Shown here: in pieces, positions 16,720 through 26,000 of the stretch | How positions within the stretch are numbered: position 1 is the stretch's first letter | How the letters are laid out: every line of letters starts with the position of its first letter | Origin: Myxococcus eversor | Lineage (GTDB): Bacteria; Myxococcota; Myxococcia; Myxococcales; Myxococcaceae | Direction: 5' to 3' | Length of the DNA: 64,000 bases | Assembly: GCF_010894455.1 (NCBI RefSeq) | Contig: NZ_JAAIXY010000010.1 | Coordinates: 236,940-300,939 of the forward strand | The notes under the pieces: generated by a model | Database searches by the model: none | Told to the model about the DNA's origin: nothing | Seen by the model: the letters and a program-made list of their open reading frames with translations, nothing else | Program-made: the position numbers and the translations under genes

Positions 16720-17334
16720 CTAGAAGAAGCTCTCCGGCACGAAGACGATGTCGCCGGGTTGGAGCATGAAGTTCTTCTCGCGCCCCACGCCGATGTCCTC
16801 GACGGGCACGCGAATCTTGCGCTCCTGTCCGTCCACCACGCGCGTCACCAGTGTGTTGTTCTTCGCCGCGAGCTTGGTGAAGCCGCCCGCGAGCGTAATC
16901 GCCTGGACGATGGACATCTCCCCATCCACCGGGAAGGTGCCGGGCTTCTGCACTTCACCGAAGACAAACACCTTGTGCGAGTTGTACTCGCGAATGAGCA
17001 CCGACACCTGCGGCCGGCGCACGTAGCGCGCCAGGCACTCTCGCAGCATGTCCGCCGCGGTGCTGGGCGTCGTCCCGCGCAGCGGCACCTTGCCGCACAG
17101 CGGGTAGTCGATGGTGCCCTCGGGCGACAGGCGCCACGTCCCGGAGTGCTCGGGCTCCTGGAAGACGCGCACCTCCACCACGTCGCCGGGCCCCAGCGTG
17201 CCACCGCCCGAGCGGGCCTCTCCCGCCTCGGCCGCCAGCGTGGGCGTGGGGGGCGGAGGACGCGGCGTCGAGCCGAAGCACGCGGACAGCGCTCCCGACA
17301 GGAGCAGGGCGATGGACAGACGGAGGGTTCTCAT
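16720..17334 (-). CDS. wzaB: Short outer-membrane polysaccharide export (OPX) lipoprotein, WzaB-like
   Basis: 204 residues with lipobox LSAC. A Poly_export domain follows (GPGDVVEVRVFQEPEHSG, DYPLCGKVPLRG, VRRPQVSVLIREY), then one SLBB-type domain (VFVFGEVQKPGTFPVDG) ending at LQPGDIVFVPESFF. It is about half the length of E. coli Wza and lacks the C-terminal outer-membrane helix, as expected of the short OPX proteins that pair with a separate beta-barrel. The barrel gene is directly upstream. In M. xanthus the equivalent pair, in the same chromosomal neighbourhood as mglBA, exports biosurfactant polysaccharide; the name is transferred on family and gene order. Confidence 0.85.
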   Translation of the reverse strand: MRTLRLSIALLLSGALSACFGSTPRPPPPTPTLAAEAGEARSGGGTLGPGDVVEVRVFQEPEHSGTWRLSPEGTIDYPLCGKVPLRGTTPSTAADMLRECLARYVRRPQVSVLIREYNSHKVFVFGEVQKPGTFPVDGEMSIVQAITLAGGFTKLAAKNNTLVTRVVDGQERKIRVPVEDIGVGREKNFMLQPGDIVFVPESFF

Positions 17335-17383
17335 CCGGGAGGAGACCTCGTGGGCGGGGAAGCTTCCCCGGCGCTGCGGGGGC

Positions 17384-18646
17384 TCAGTACGTCACCGAGA
17401 GGCGAGCATACCCCTCGTGGCGCGTGTAGTTCAGGCCGCCGCCATCCACCGAGGAGGAGCGGTTGCTCAGCATGTAGCCCGCGGCGCCGGTGAGCCACGG
17501 ACGGAACTGGTACTCGGGCCCCACGTCCACCGACACCACCGTGTCGCCACGGCTGCCGGCGAAGCTCAGGAAGTCCACCATGCCCACCGCGTGCAAGGTC
17601 AGCTTGCCACCCATCAGCGCGCGGGCCTCCAGGGAGAGGCGGTCATCCCGGAACGTGCCGTAGGCCGCCACCGGCTCCAGCCTGCGCAGGTAGCCGCCCT
17701 TGAACGTCAGCGTGGGGCTGAACAGGTAGGTGCCGTCGAGCTGGCCAATCACCGTCCCGCCGCCCGTCGCCCCGAAGTTCTGCCCCCAGCCCGCCTTGGC
17801 CGTCACCGCGACCTTGGGCGACACCAGGCCCGCCACGCCGATCATCGCGCGCAGCAGCGTGGCGTTGGGTCCACCGTCGTTGAAGTAGCGCCGCACGTCC
17901 ACGCCGGTGTCGAGCACCAGCGCCGTCTTCGGCAGGAAGCGCCAGCGGCTCTCCACGCCCAGGTGCAGGTTGCCGTAGTTGAAGCGGTCCGCGCCGACGG
18001 GGTCGCACACACTGTCGCCGCAGTCCGCGGGCGCCGATGCCGCGAGCGGCTCGAAGAACTCCATCGCGTAGGCTACGCCGGGAGTCACCTCCACCGCGCC
18101 TCCACCCGGCCGCCACGGGGCCCTCACCTTGGCCTCGTTGTAGAGGCTGAGGATGCCCGCGCCGATGGCCGCCGTGCGCGTCCGGTCCGAGCGCGCGAAC
18201 TGGTCCGACAGCTCCAGCGACAGCGGCGCCTCCGGGTTGATGCGCGCCAGCAGGTCCGCCGCGCCCTCCATGTGCGAGGCCGCGTTCGAGCCCTTCGTCA
18301 TCAGGCCCGTGAAGAGCACGTAGTCCAGGTTGGCGTTGAGGTTGAACGCCAGCCGGGGGGAAGGGATGTCCAGCCGGATGCCCGGCCGGATGTGCATCAC
18401 CAGCTCACCCGACAGGTCCGGCGACACGCCCCCGGGGAACTCCTGGCCCTCGCGGCCGAAGTAGCCCACGCCGCTGTCCAGGCGCGTCTCCAAATCGAAG
18501 TACGGATGCAGCCGGCCGTTGCCCACCTTGAAGCCGTTGCCACCCGTGGGCGGCGGAGAGCCCATGTCCTGAGCCATGGCCACGGAGCCGAGCGCCATCA
18601 GCGCCAGCCCGCAGACCGTGCCCCAGAATGTCCCTCTCAGCGTCAT
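17384..18646 (-). CDS. wzpB: Outer-membrane beta-barrel of composite polysaccharide translocon, WzpB-like
   Basis: 420 residues with a cleavable signal peptide ending SVAMAQ, then alternating hydrophobic/polar strands throughout (for example HPYFDLETRLDSGVGYF, LEARALMGGKLTLHAVG) and a C-terminal Tyr in ARLSVTY, typical of Bam-inserted barrels. Length and position immediately upstream of a short OPX gene match the Wzp barrels that complete the outer-membrane export pore in Myxococcus. One loop near residues 205-215 carries two Cys (DCGDSVCDP), likely disulfide-bonded. It is separated by 49 bases from wzaB. Confidence 0.8.
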   Translation of the reverse strand: MTLRGTFWGTVCGLALMALGSVAMAQDMGSPPPTGGNGFKVGNGRLHPYFDLETRLDSGVGYFGREGQEFPGGVSPDLSGELVMHIRPGIRLDIPSPRLAFNLNANLDYVLFTGLMTKGSNAASHMEGAADLLARINPEAPLSLELSDQFARSDRTRTAAIGAGILSLYNEAKVRAPWRPGGGAVEVTPGVAYAMEFFEPLAASAPADCGDSVCDPVGADRFNYGNLHLGVESRWRFLPKTALVLDTGVDVRRYFNDGGPNATLLRAMIGVAGLVSPKVAVTAKAGWGQNFGATGGGTVIGQLDGTYLFSPTLTFKGGYLRRLEPVAAYGTFRDDRLSLEARALMGGKLTLHAVGMVDFLSFAGSRGDTVVSVDVGPEYQFRPWLTGAAGYMLSNRSSSVDGGGLNYTRHEGYARLSVTY

Positions 18647-18789
18647 GGCTCGCAGTGGCTTCCCAGTGAGAGGGCGTACCCACTCCCACCTTTCATGCGG
18701 ACGGCCTCGGGCGTCATAGCACGCGCGATTTCAGAGGCCGAAGAATTGTTCGACACGGGACCTGGACTCGGCCGGAGGGCGCACGGGAC

Positions 18790-19350
18790 TCAGTTGATGG
18801 GGCTCGCGGGCGGCGGCCTGACGAAGATGTCGTCGGGAGGGGGCGGGCGAGTGGGATCACCACCAGGCAGGTTCTCGGGCTCCTCCACCTCGACGAAGAG
18901 GTTCTCGTCGGTGCGGAAGGCGAGCTGGCCGATGCACTCCTCGGCCTCCGAGCGGAGCTGACCGACCTTCTGCCGGGCGATCATCACCTTGGTGTATTCG
19001 TGCTCGCTGGCGGAGACCTCGCGCCGGGTGAGGGCCTCCTGGAGCGACACGTCCGCGGACTCGGAGATGCGCAGGAGGCCCTTGATTTGCGTGAGCTTCT
19101 CGTTGGCGCAGTTGAGCTTCACCACGTCCTTGGTGCGCCGCGCCTCCTCCACCTTGCCGAGCACCTGGCGGAGCACGTCTCGCATCACGCTCAGCGCCTG
19201 GGTGCTGCGCTCCAGCTTCTGCGAGTCAGGCACCTCGCTGGCCTTCTCCAGGGCCACGGCGGCGGGGGGCGCCCGGGGCGAGGGCACCGGTCCCTGCGCG
19301 ACGGCCACGCCCGTGGCGACGATTGCAGCGACCATTCCGACAGTGCGCAT
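18790..19350 (-). CDS. Periplasmic coiled-coil protein, unknown function
   Basis: 186 residues from the ATG at 19350 (ribosome-binding site GAGAGG; the longer frame to 19389 adds no signal). A signal peptide ends at VAVAQ. The mature protein is mostly helical (VMRDVLRQVLGKVEEARRTK, then ASEHEYTKVMIARQKVG), contains two Cys (LNCANEKL and EECIGQL), and ends in a Pro-rich tail. It lies between the cyclic-nucleotide-domain gene and wzpB, all on one strand. No known domain recognised; a structural role near the export pore is only a guess. Confidence 0.65.
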   Translation of the reverse strand: MRTVGMVAAIVATGVAVAQGPVPSPRAPPAAVALEKASEVPDSQKLERSTQALSVMRDVLRQVLGKVEEARRTKDVVKLNCANEKLTQIKGLLRISESADVSLQEALTRREVSASEHEYTKVMIARQKVGQLRSEAEECIGQLAFRTDENLFVEVEEPENLPGGDPTRPPPPDDIFVRPPPASPIN

Positions 19351-19438
19351 ACGCCTCTCGGCTCTCCCGGCCCTTCCCATGAGCGTCAAAGCGTAGAAGG
19401 CGAGGGGAGGGGTGTCAACGCGACAACCCTCCAGTTAT

Positions 19439-19885
19439 TCAGTGGTTACCGGAGAGGCGGGCATTGGCCTCACGCAGTCGAGCAGCCAGGCTTCGCGCGA
19501 TGTTGACGACGACGAAGGTGAAGCCCTCGGCGTGGTGCTGGCGGAAGGCGCGCAAGTCTCCAGAGGTGAGTTGGAGCAGGTGGGCCTGCGTGCGCGCGCG
19601 GACGGTGGCGGAGCGGTAGTCCTTGTCGATGAGGCCCATCTCCCCGAAGAACTCGGGATGGGACAGCACGGCCAGGGCCCGAGGCTCGCCATCGTCGCCG
19701 TCGCGGACGACTTCCACCTGGCCCTCGACGACGACGAAGAGGCTGTCGCCCAAGTCGCCCTCCGCGAAGATGACCTCGCCGGGGGCGCAGTGGCGCGTCC
19801 GGGCGAGCTCCGCCAGGCGGTCCAGCTCCACGGGGGAGAGCATCTCGAACAGCGGTGAGGCGGCGATGACTGCCAGCTTCTCCAT
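19439..19885 (-). CDS. Cyclic-nucleotide-binding-domain protein (Crp-type sensor domain only)
   Basis: 148 residues from an ATG with ribosome-binding site GAGGGG. One cNMP-binding domain fills the protein: CAPGEVIFAEGDLGDSLFVV, then the phosphate-binding cassette FGEMGLIDKDYRSATVRA with the Arg that contacts the cyclic phosphate, and a C-terminal helix. No DNA-binding domain is attached, so it is a stand-alone sensor acting through protein contact. It lies 41 bases after the FHA-TonB-tail gene and upstream of the polysaccharide-export genes on the same strand. Ligand (cAMP, cGMP or none) cannot be told. Confidence 0.85.
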   Translation of the reverse strand: MEKLAVIAASPLFEMLSPVELDRLAELARTRHCAPGEVIFAEGDLGDSLFVVVEGQVEVVRDGDDGEPRALAVLSHPEFFGEMGLIDKDYRSATVRARTQAHLLQLTSGDLRAFRQHHAEGFTFVVVNIARSLAARLREANARLSGNH

Positions 19886-19926
19886 GGTCCCCTCGGAGCC
19901 CGCGCCAGGTGCACCGGTGCTGGAGA

Positions 19927-21273
19927 CTACCCCGTTGGAGAGAAGACGAAGGGGTAGGACACGGTGGCGGCGGACTCGGGCTTGAACGGGAACACCCAGC
20001 CTCGGATGGCGGCGCGGATGCAACTGGCCACCGCCTCGCTGCCGAGCGTGTTCTCGTCGATGTCGAAGTCGCCCACCCGACCGGACGGGGTGATGGAGAA
20101 GCGCACCACCACCTTGCCCTTGAGGTTGGGGTTTCGCTTGAGCTCCTTCTCGTAGCAGCTCTGGATGGCGCCCTTGCGCGCGCGGACGTAGCGGGCGAGT
20201 GCGTCGCGGTCCACGTCGGAGCTGTCGACCTCCGGCGTCGAGTCCTGCACGCGGCCCTTCACTTCGACTTCCTTCTTGGTGCCCAGGTCCACCTTGCCGC
20301 CGCCCTGGGTGCCCAATTCGCCGATGCCCGTCACGGTGCCGGTGCCACCGCCGCGCGGGGTGTTGCCCTTGCCGACGGCGGCCTCGGTGGCCACGCCCAC
20401 GCCGCCCGCGCCCTGGAGCGCCGCGACGATGTCGTTGCCACCGCTGGCGTTGCCCAGCACGTCCTGGAACGCGCCGGTGCCCGAGCCCTTGGAGCCGAGC
20501 ATCTTCAAGAGGCCCTTGTCGGAGACCTTCTTCACCATCTCCGCGTGGCGCTCGGCGGCGGCGGCCGACGCGGGCTTCTCCGATGCGGGTTTGTCCGCGC
20601 CGTCCTTCGGCTCGGTGGGCTTGGGGTCTTCCTTCGGTGCCTCGGTGGGGCCCGGTGCGGCGGGCTTCACGGCTTCGATGGGGCGCTGGGGGATGATGGC
20701 GCGCACGAAGCGGTCATCGAGCTGATCCAACGCCAGCTCCTGCTCCTTGGGTGCCTCGGCGGAGAGGATGATGGCGGCGCCCGAGAAGTGGACGAGCAGC
20801 GAGGCCGCGAGGATGCCGAAGAAGACGCGGTCCATCGTCTTCCAGCGGCTGACGCGGATGTCCGAGGGCATCAGCGGACGCGCTTCCTCGGCTGGGGGCG
20901 CGACGAACTGGAAGAAGAGGGTGGCGTCGCCCAGCTCCACCTTGCCGCGCGCGGTCTCCTGGAGGGGCAGGACGTAGAGGTCGCCCCGGCGCGAGGCGAG
21001 GCCCTGGGAGCGGAGGGCGTCGAAGTCCACGTCGGAGGAGCCGAGGTTGACGCGGCCCTTCATGGACTCATTGATGACGAGCAGGAACTGGTGGCCCTGG
21101 TGCTCGAACACGCTGAAGCGCGCGGGCCTGTCGTCCGAGGCGGGCAGGACGATGGTGTTGCGCGCGTCATGGCCGATGGTGACGCTCTCGCGCCGGACGT
21201 GGTGCTCTTCGACAATCTGGCCGTTCTGGATGAGGCCGACGCGGAGCAGCTTGGAAGATGACGGGGCGGCCAT
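19927..21273 (-). CDS. GltG-like protein: FHA-like domain, one TM segment, AgmX/PglI (TonB-type) C-terminal domain
   Basis: 448 residues. Residues 10-125 look like a divergent FHA domain (SVTIGHDARNTIVLP, SVFEHQGHQFLLVINES). A TM segment follows near 148-170 (FFGILAASLLVHFSGAAIIL), then a long Pro/Lys/Gly-rich periplasmic spacer. Residues about 365-448 form the myxobacterial AgmX/PglI-type tail with its two Cys (GAIQSCYEKEL, VASCIRAAI) and a closing YPFVF. This is the architecture of GltG/GltJ and NfsG proteins, which span the periplasm and connect to outer-membrane partners in the gliding and spore-coat machines. It is three bases from the small periplasmic gene upstream, in an operon headed by mglBA. 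Confidence 0.85.
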   Translation of the reverse strand: MAAPSSSKLLRVGLIQNGQIVEEHHVRRESVTIGHDARNTIVLPASDDRPARFSVFEHQGHQFLLVINESMKGRVNLGSSDVDFDALRSQGLASRRGDLYVLPLQETARGKVELGDATLFFQFVAPPAEEARPLMPSDIRVSRWKTMDRVFFGILAASLLVHFSGAAIILSAEAPKEQELALDQLDDRFVRAIIPQRPIEAVKPAAPGPTEAPKEDPKPTEPKDGADKPASEKPASAAAAERHAEMVKKVSDKGLLKMLGSKGSGTGAFQDVLGNASGGNDIVAALQGAGGVGVATEAAVGKGNTPRGGGTGTVTGIGELGTQGGGKVDLGTKKEVEVKGRVQDSTPEVDSSDVDRDALARYVRARKGAIQSCYEKELKRNPNLKGKVVVRFSITPSGRVGDFDIDENTLGSEAVASCIRAAIRGWVFPFKPESAATVSYPFVFSPTG

Positions 21274-21276
21274 GGC

Positions 21277-21576
21277 CTAGAAGGGCTCCTGCTCGACGCT
21301 CTTCTCGACCTTGGGCACGAAGCTCTCCGTGCGGTTGAGGTCGTCGAAGCTCAGGTTGGAGCGGGGGAGGATGTAGAACGCCTGGGGCTTCTGGATGCGG
21401 CCCTCGACGGTGAGCGCGTCCAGGCGGATGACCTTGCGAGGCGCCTTCTTCGCGGGCGCGGTTTCGCTGCTCGACGTGGCTCCGCCGGTGCTGCCGGGCG
21501 CGGAGGACTTTTGAGTGTCCTGCGCGAGCACGGGCGCGGCGGTGAGGAGCACGAAGAGGGCGAAGGGGGCGCGCAT
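21277..21576 (-). CDS. Small periplasmic protein of the gliding-like envelope cluster
   Basis: 99 residues: signal peptide ending VLAQ, a Ser/Ala/Pro-rich linker, then a compact conserved-looking end IRLDALTVEGRIQKPQAFYI continuing LPRSNLSFDDLNRTESF. Small proteins with a VEGRIQKPQAFYILPR-like stretch accompany FHA/TonB-tail proteins in myxobacterial Glt/Nfs-type clusters, as I recall the family. It is six bases from the TPR lipoprotein gene and three bases from the GltG-like gene, so it is surely co-transcribed. Role unknown, probably structural. Confidence 0.75.
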   Translation of the reverse strand: MRAPFALFVLLTAAPVLAQDTQKSSAPGSTGGATSSSETAPAKKAPRKVIRLDALTVEGRIQKPQAFYILPRSNLSFDDLNRTESFVPKVEKSVEQEPF

Positions 21577-21582
21577 GCGGTC

Positions 21583-23034
21583 CTAGTTCTTGTCGGTGGC
21601 CAGCTTACCCGAGCCGCTCTTCGAGGGCGCGGTGCTGGAAGCAGGCTCGGGCTGGGACACCGGCGCGGGGGGCGGAGTTCCCTCCGAGGGTGCTCCGACG
21701 TGCGCGGAAGGTGCTGGGGTGGGGGCGGGCTGCTCCGGCGGGGCGGCCGGAGCGGGCTTCTCGGCGTCCTGCTTCGCTTGTTCGCGCTGGGCCTTCTCCT
21801 GCTCGGCGGCTTTGCGGAGCTGGTCCTTGCGCTCGCGCTCCAGCCGTCGCTCCTCGCGCTCGATGCTCTTGCGCGCGTCCTTCGTGTACTGGGGGATGCG
21901 CTCGTCGCGACCGCCCTGGGCTTCGTAGCGCTCGAAGTAGGTGATGGCCGTCTTGTACCGCTGGACGGGGTCCACCCCTGGCGGCTCCACGTCGAGGAAC
22001 AGGATGGCGAGGTTGAAGAACGGATCGGCCTGACCGGGGCGCAGCGCGAGCACCTGCTCGTACTCGGCCTTGGCGCGCTCGAACTCGCCCTGGCCCCTGT
22101 AGGCATTGCCCAGGTTGAGGCGCGCGGCGGCGAAGTCGGGAGCGGCGCGCACCGCGGCTTCGAGCTCGGTGACGGCGGCCGGGTAGTCCTGGGCCTCGTT
22201 GAGCAGCGCGCCGAAGTTGTTGCGCGCCTCGGCGAAGTCGGGCCGGAGCTTCGCGGCCTCCTTGAACTCCTCCAGCGCCTGCGGGCCCACCTTCAGCGCC
22301 AGGTACACCAGCCCCAGGGCGTTGCGCGTGGCCGCATCCCCGGGCGCGATGTCCCGCGCGTTCTCCAGCACCATGCGCGCCAGCTCATGCTTGCCCTCGC
22401 GGTAGTACACCTGCGCGAGCACCTGCATGGCGCGCGTGTGCCGCTCTTCGAGCCGCAGGGCCTGCTTCGCCTCTGCTGCCGCGGGCCCCAGCTTCTTCTG
22501 CTGGAGCAGCGTGACGGCCAGCGCCGTGCGCAGCGGCACCGAGTCCTGCTTCGCCTCCACCAGCCCGCGCAGCTCCGTCTCCAGCGCCGCCGAGCGGTCC
22601 GTGCGTCCATACAGGCGCGCCAGGCAGTCCCACGCGGACTCCTGCTCGGGAGCCACCGCCAGCGCCTGGCGATACGAGCGCTCCGCGTCCTCGTGCTTGC
22701 CGAGCCGCTCCTGGACGATGCCCAGGTTCGTCCACGCGTAGTCGAGCTTCGGGTTCTGCGTCACCAGCGCGCGCAGCGCCGTCTCCGCCGCCGTCAGCTC
22801 TCCGGCCCGTGCAATCGCCACGGCCTGGTCGAAGTCCTGCGCGGCGCTGCGCGGCGGAGGCTCGACGACGACGGGCGTGGGCTTCGAGTTCGCGTCGACC
22901 GGAGCCGGCGTCGCTGCCTCGGGAGCAGGGCGCGTCTCCGGAGCGGAGGCACACGCGGACAGCCACAGCCCCGAGGACAGGAACAGCGCGGTGAGGGTGG
23001 AGGCCCCCTGTGTGCGGCGTGGCGCGAAGCTCAC
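21583..23034 (-). CDS. AglT/GltE-like TPR lipoprotein
   Basis: The GTG at 23034 overlaps the preceding stop (GTGA) and gives a lipoprotein signal with lipobox LSAC; the longer frame to 23217 has no signal and was rejected. The 483-residue protein carries about eight TPR units (for example AWTNLGIVQERLGKHEDAER, ARLNLGNAYRGQGEFERAKA). A Lys/Glu/Arg-rich coiled coil (KSIEREERRLERERKDQL) and a Pro/Ala-rich C-terminal tail follow. TPR lipoproteins of this type (AglT/GltE) are outer-membrane components of the Myxococcus gliding machine. Its position between a giant TPR gene and a GltG-like gene supports a paralogous complex. Confidence 0.8.
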   Translation of the reverse strand: MSFAPRRTQGASTLTALFLSSGLWLSACASAPETRPAPEAATPAPVDANSKPTPVVVEPPPRSAAQDFDQAVAIARAGELTAAETALRALVTQNPKLDYAWTNLGIVQERLGKHEDAERSYRQALAVAPEQESAWDCLARLYGRTDRSAALETELRGLVEAKQDSVPLRTALAVTLLQQKKLGPAAAEAKQALRLEERHTRAMQVLAQVYYREGKHELARMVLENARDIAPGDAATRNALGLVYLALKVGPQALEEFKEAAKLRPDFAEARNNFGALLNEAQDYPAAVTELEAAVRAAPDFAAARLNLGNAYRGQGEFERAKAEYEQVLALRPGQADPFFNLAILFLDVEPPGVDPVQRYKTAITYFERYEAQGGRDERIPQYTKDARKSIEREERRLERERKDQLRKAAEQEKAQREQAKQDAEKPAPAAPPEQPAPTPAPSAHVGAPSEGTPPPAPVSQPEPASSTAPSKSGSGKLATDKN

Positions 23035-26000
23035 GGCTTGGCTCCCCCGGTGATGCGGCTCTCGTCCGTCGACGTGGGGCGAGCAGGGCCGCTCACGCTG
23101 CCGATGAGCCCGTCCGGATAGGCGGCGTCGGACGCGAGCGCCTGCTTGGGCTCCTTGAGCACCGGGTACTCCTTGGGACGGAAGCGGTTGAGCGACTCCA
23201 GCGTGCGTCGCGTCCACTCGTTGGAGACGCGATTCTTTCGAGCCTCCGCCAGGGCGACGGCGTAGCTCTCCACGGCCGCGTCCTCCAGCTCCGCCGTGTT
23301 CTGCGCGAGCAGGTCCTGGTACGTCACCACCGCTTCCTCACCCAGCCGCTTCACGTCGGGCGGCACGGGCGTCTCGATGATGGTGTTGGCGAAGCGCTCC
23401 AACGCGTAGCCGGAGCGGTAGGCCGCCGCGAGGGACCACTCGAGCTGCTTGTACGGATAGACGCGCGAGTACGCGTCCTTCACCGTCTTCACCGCCGCGC
23501 GCTTCACCGCGAAGCTGCGCACCAGGGCCTTGCCCCAGCCGCCAATCTTCAGCTTGTCGAACGTCCGCAGCTCCGCCTCCGCCAACTGGAAGCGTCCATA
23601 CGCCGCCGCGTTCGCCGCGAGGGGATGGGTGTCCGGCTTGAGCTTGCGTCGGTCGAACTCGCTCGCCGCCTGCGTATAGGCGCGCTGGGCTTCCTTCTCG
23701 TCGCCGAGCTTCTGGTGCGCGTCACCCATGCGCCGGTGCGCGTCCACCACCAGCTCCACCTGGCCGGGCTTGTTGGCGAACTTGCGCACGAACTCCTGGA
23801 GCGCGCGGACCTCACCGCGAGGATCGCCCTGCTTCTCCAGCAGGATGGCCGCGCGGTACTGGTTCTTCGGCGCGTCCTCGGCGGCGGGGAACAGCTCCGC
23901 GTAGCGCAGGAACGTCGCCGCGGACTCCGCGTAGCGCTGTTGGCCTTCGAGCAGTCGCGCGGTGTTGAAGAGCGCCGCCTCGCGGTCCTTCGACGCGGGA
24001 TAGTCCTTCACCAGCTTCTGGTAGCTGACCACGGCCTTGTCGAAGTCGTAGGACTTCTCCGCGTTCACCGCCACGCGGAACAGCGCCGCGTCCGCGAGCG
24101 GAGAGGAGGGGTACTCGCGATAGATGCGCTCGTAGAGCTTCATCGCGGAGTCGAAGCGCCGGGTGTTCTCGCGCGCGACGGCCGCGTTGTTGAGGGCCTT
24201 GTCGGCGAACTCGTGCCGGGGCTCCTCGTCGACGAGCTGGATGTACTTGCGCGCGGCCTCCTCGTGCTTGCCCTCGGCGAGGAGCTGGTCGGCGAGCTTG
24301 AAGCGGCCGGCGAGCTTGAACTTCACCAATTGCTTGTGGAGGTCGCTGGACGGGTCGATGACCTGCGTGTTGCTGGCCAGCCTGGCGCTGACCTCCTCCA
24401 CGCTGCGCCAGTCCTTGTCGATGAGGAACGTCTCAACGGTGAGGTTGGTGGCGTAGCGGGCCACCTCGCTCCGGGGCCACGTCTGGATGATGCGCTCGAA
24501 GCGCTTGCGCGCCTCGGGGAAGTCGTCGTGCGCGTAGTACAGCTCCGCGGCCTTGTAGGCGATGCCCGCGGCCTTCGCGTCGCGCGGCAAAAGCGCCACG
24601 TACTTGTCGGAGGCGGACACCAGCTTCTGCTCGGTGGGCGCCAGCGGCACGGGCTTCACAGCAGAGCCCTCGGGTCGCTCGGTGGAGCGCAGCGGCTTGA
24701 GGTCCTGCGCCTTGCCGGCCTGCATGTCCTGCGCGAGCAACTGCTGCCACGCGAGCACCGCGCTGTGCGCCGCCTCGTCGCGGTGCTTCTCGCTCACGCC
24801 GGTGTCACGCACCAGCTCGTAGCTCTTCGCGGCCTCGGCGAACTGGAAGGAGAAGTAGAGGCACTCCGCGTAATAGAAGCGCATCTCGCCCGCGCTCTTG
24901 CTGCGCGGGAAGCGCTCCAGGTAGTTGCCGTACGCGCGCGCTGCGGTGGAGAAGCCCGCGCTGGCCTGGTCGAACTTGCCCTCCTTCTTGAACACCAGCG
25001 CCTGCTGGTGGTGGAAGGTGGCGCTCGTGTACAGGCTCTTCTCGACGAGCGTGTTGGCTCGCGAGAGCGCGTCCGGGTCCCCCTGGTTCTTCGCGTACCA
25101 GGCGGTGCCGGGCTGGTAGAGGCTGGCGAGCCGCTCCGACTCCGTGAAGGACTCCGCGAGCAGCCTGTCCCGCTCATAGGCCAGGGCGATGCGCTGCTGA
25201 AGCTCGGGTGCGTCCGGCGCCAGGGGCTCCTTCTGGAGCACGCGCTGATACGCGGCGATGGCGGCCGGGTGGTTCGTCTGGTCGAAGTAGACGTTGCCCA
25301 GCCGGCGGTACACGTCCGCCTCGTAGGGCTTGGGGCCGCGCTTCGCGAAGAGGGCCTGGGCGCGAGGCAGTCCGCCCCACGTCTCGTCCGCCAGGGAGAT
25401 GGCCACGTACTGGAGGGCCTCGTCGCGCAGGTCTCCGCCGGCCTCTGCTTCGCCCTTGGCGACGCGCTGGGCCTCGTAGAAGTCCACCAGCGTGAGGAAG
25501 GACTCCACCGCTTCGTCGAACCGGTCCATCCGGTAGTACGTCCAGCCCAGCTTGTAGAGGGCCTTGTCGTAGAGCGGATGCAGCGTGTCGCGGGCGGCGG
25601 CCTCGAAGGCCTGCGCGGAGCGGGGCAGCGCCTGCGGGTCCTTGTAGTTGTCGAACCAGTACTCGCCGATGCGGACCCACGCCTCGGTGGCGAAGCGGCT
25701 TCGCGGATAGCGGGCGATGAGCTGCTCGTAGGTGCGGAAGCTCTGGTCGACCTCCTCCTGCTCCTCCAGGCAGTAGCCCAGCAGGTACCAGGCACCGTCG
25801 TTGAGGCGGTAGGTCGGGTAGTCCTTCAGGAGCCGGCGGTACAGCGCGATGGAGTCCCCGTAGTCCTTCTTCGGCTCCACGGGGAAGGCCGAGTCGGGGT
25901 TCTTGTCGTGCGCCTCCAGCCGGTCCCGGTACTCCTTCATCGCGAGCTGGTGCTCGTCCTGCGAGCGCTCGTAGTACAGCTCCGCCAGCCGGAACATCAC

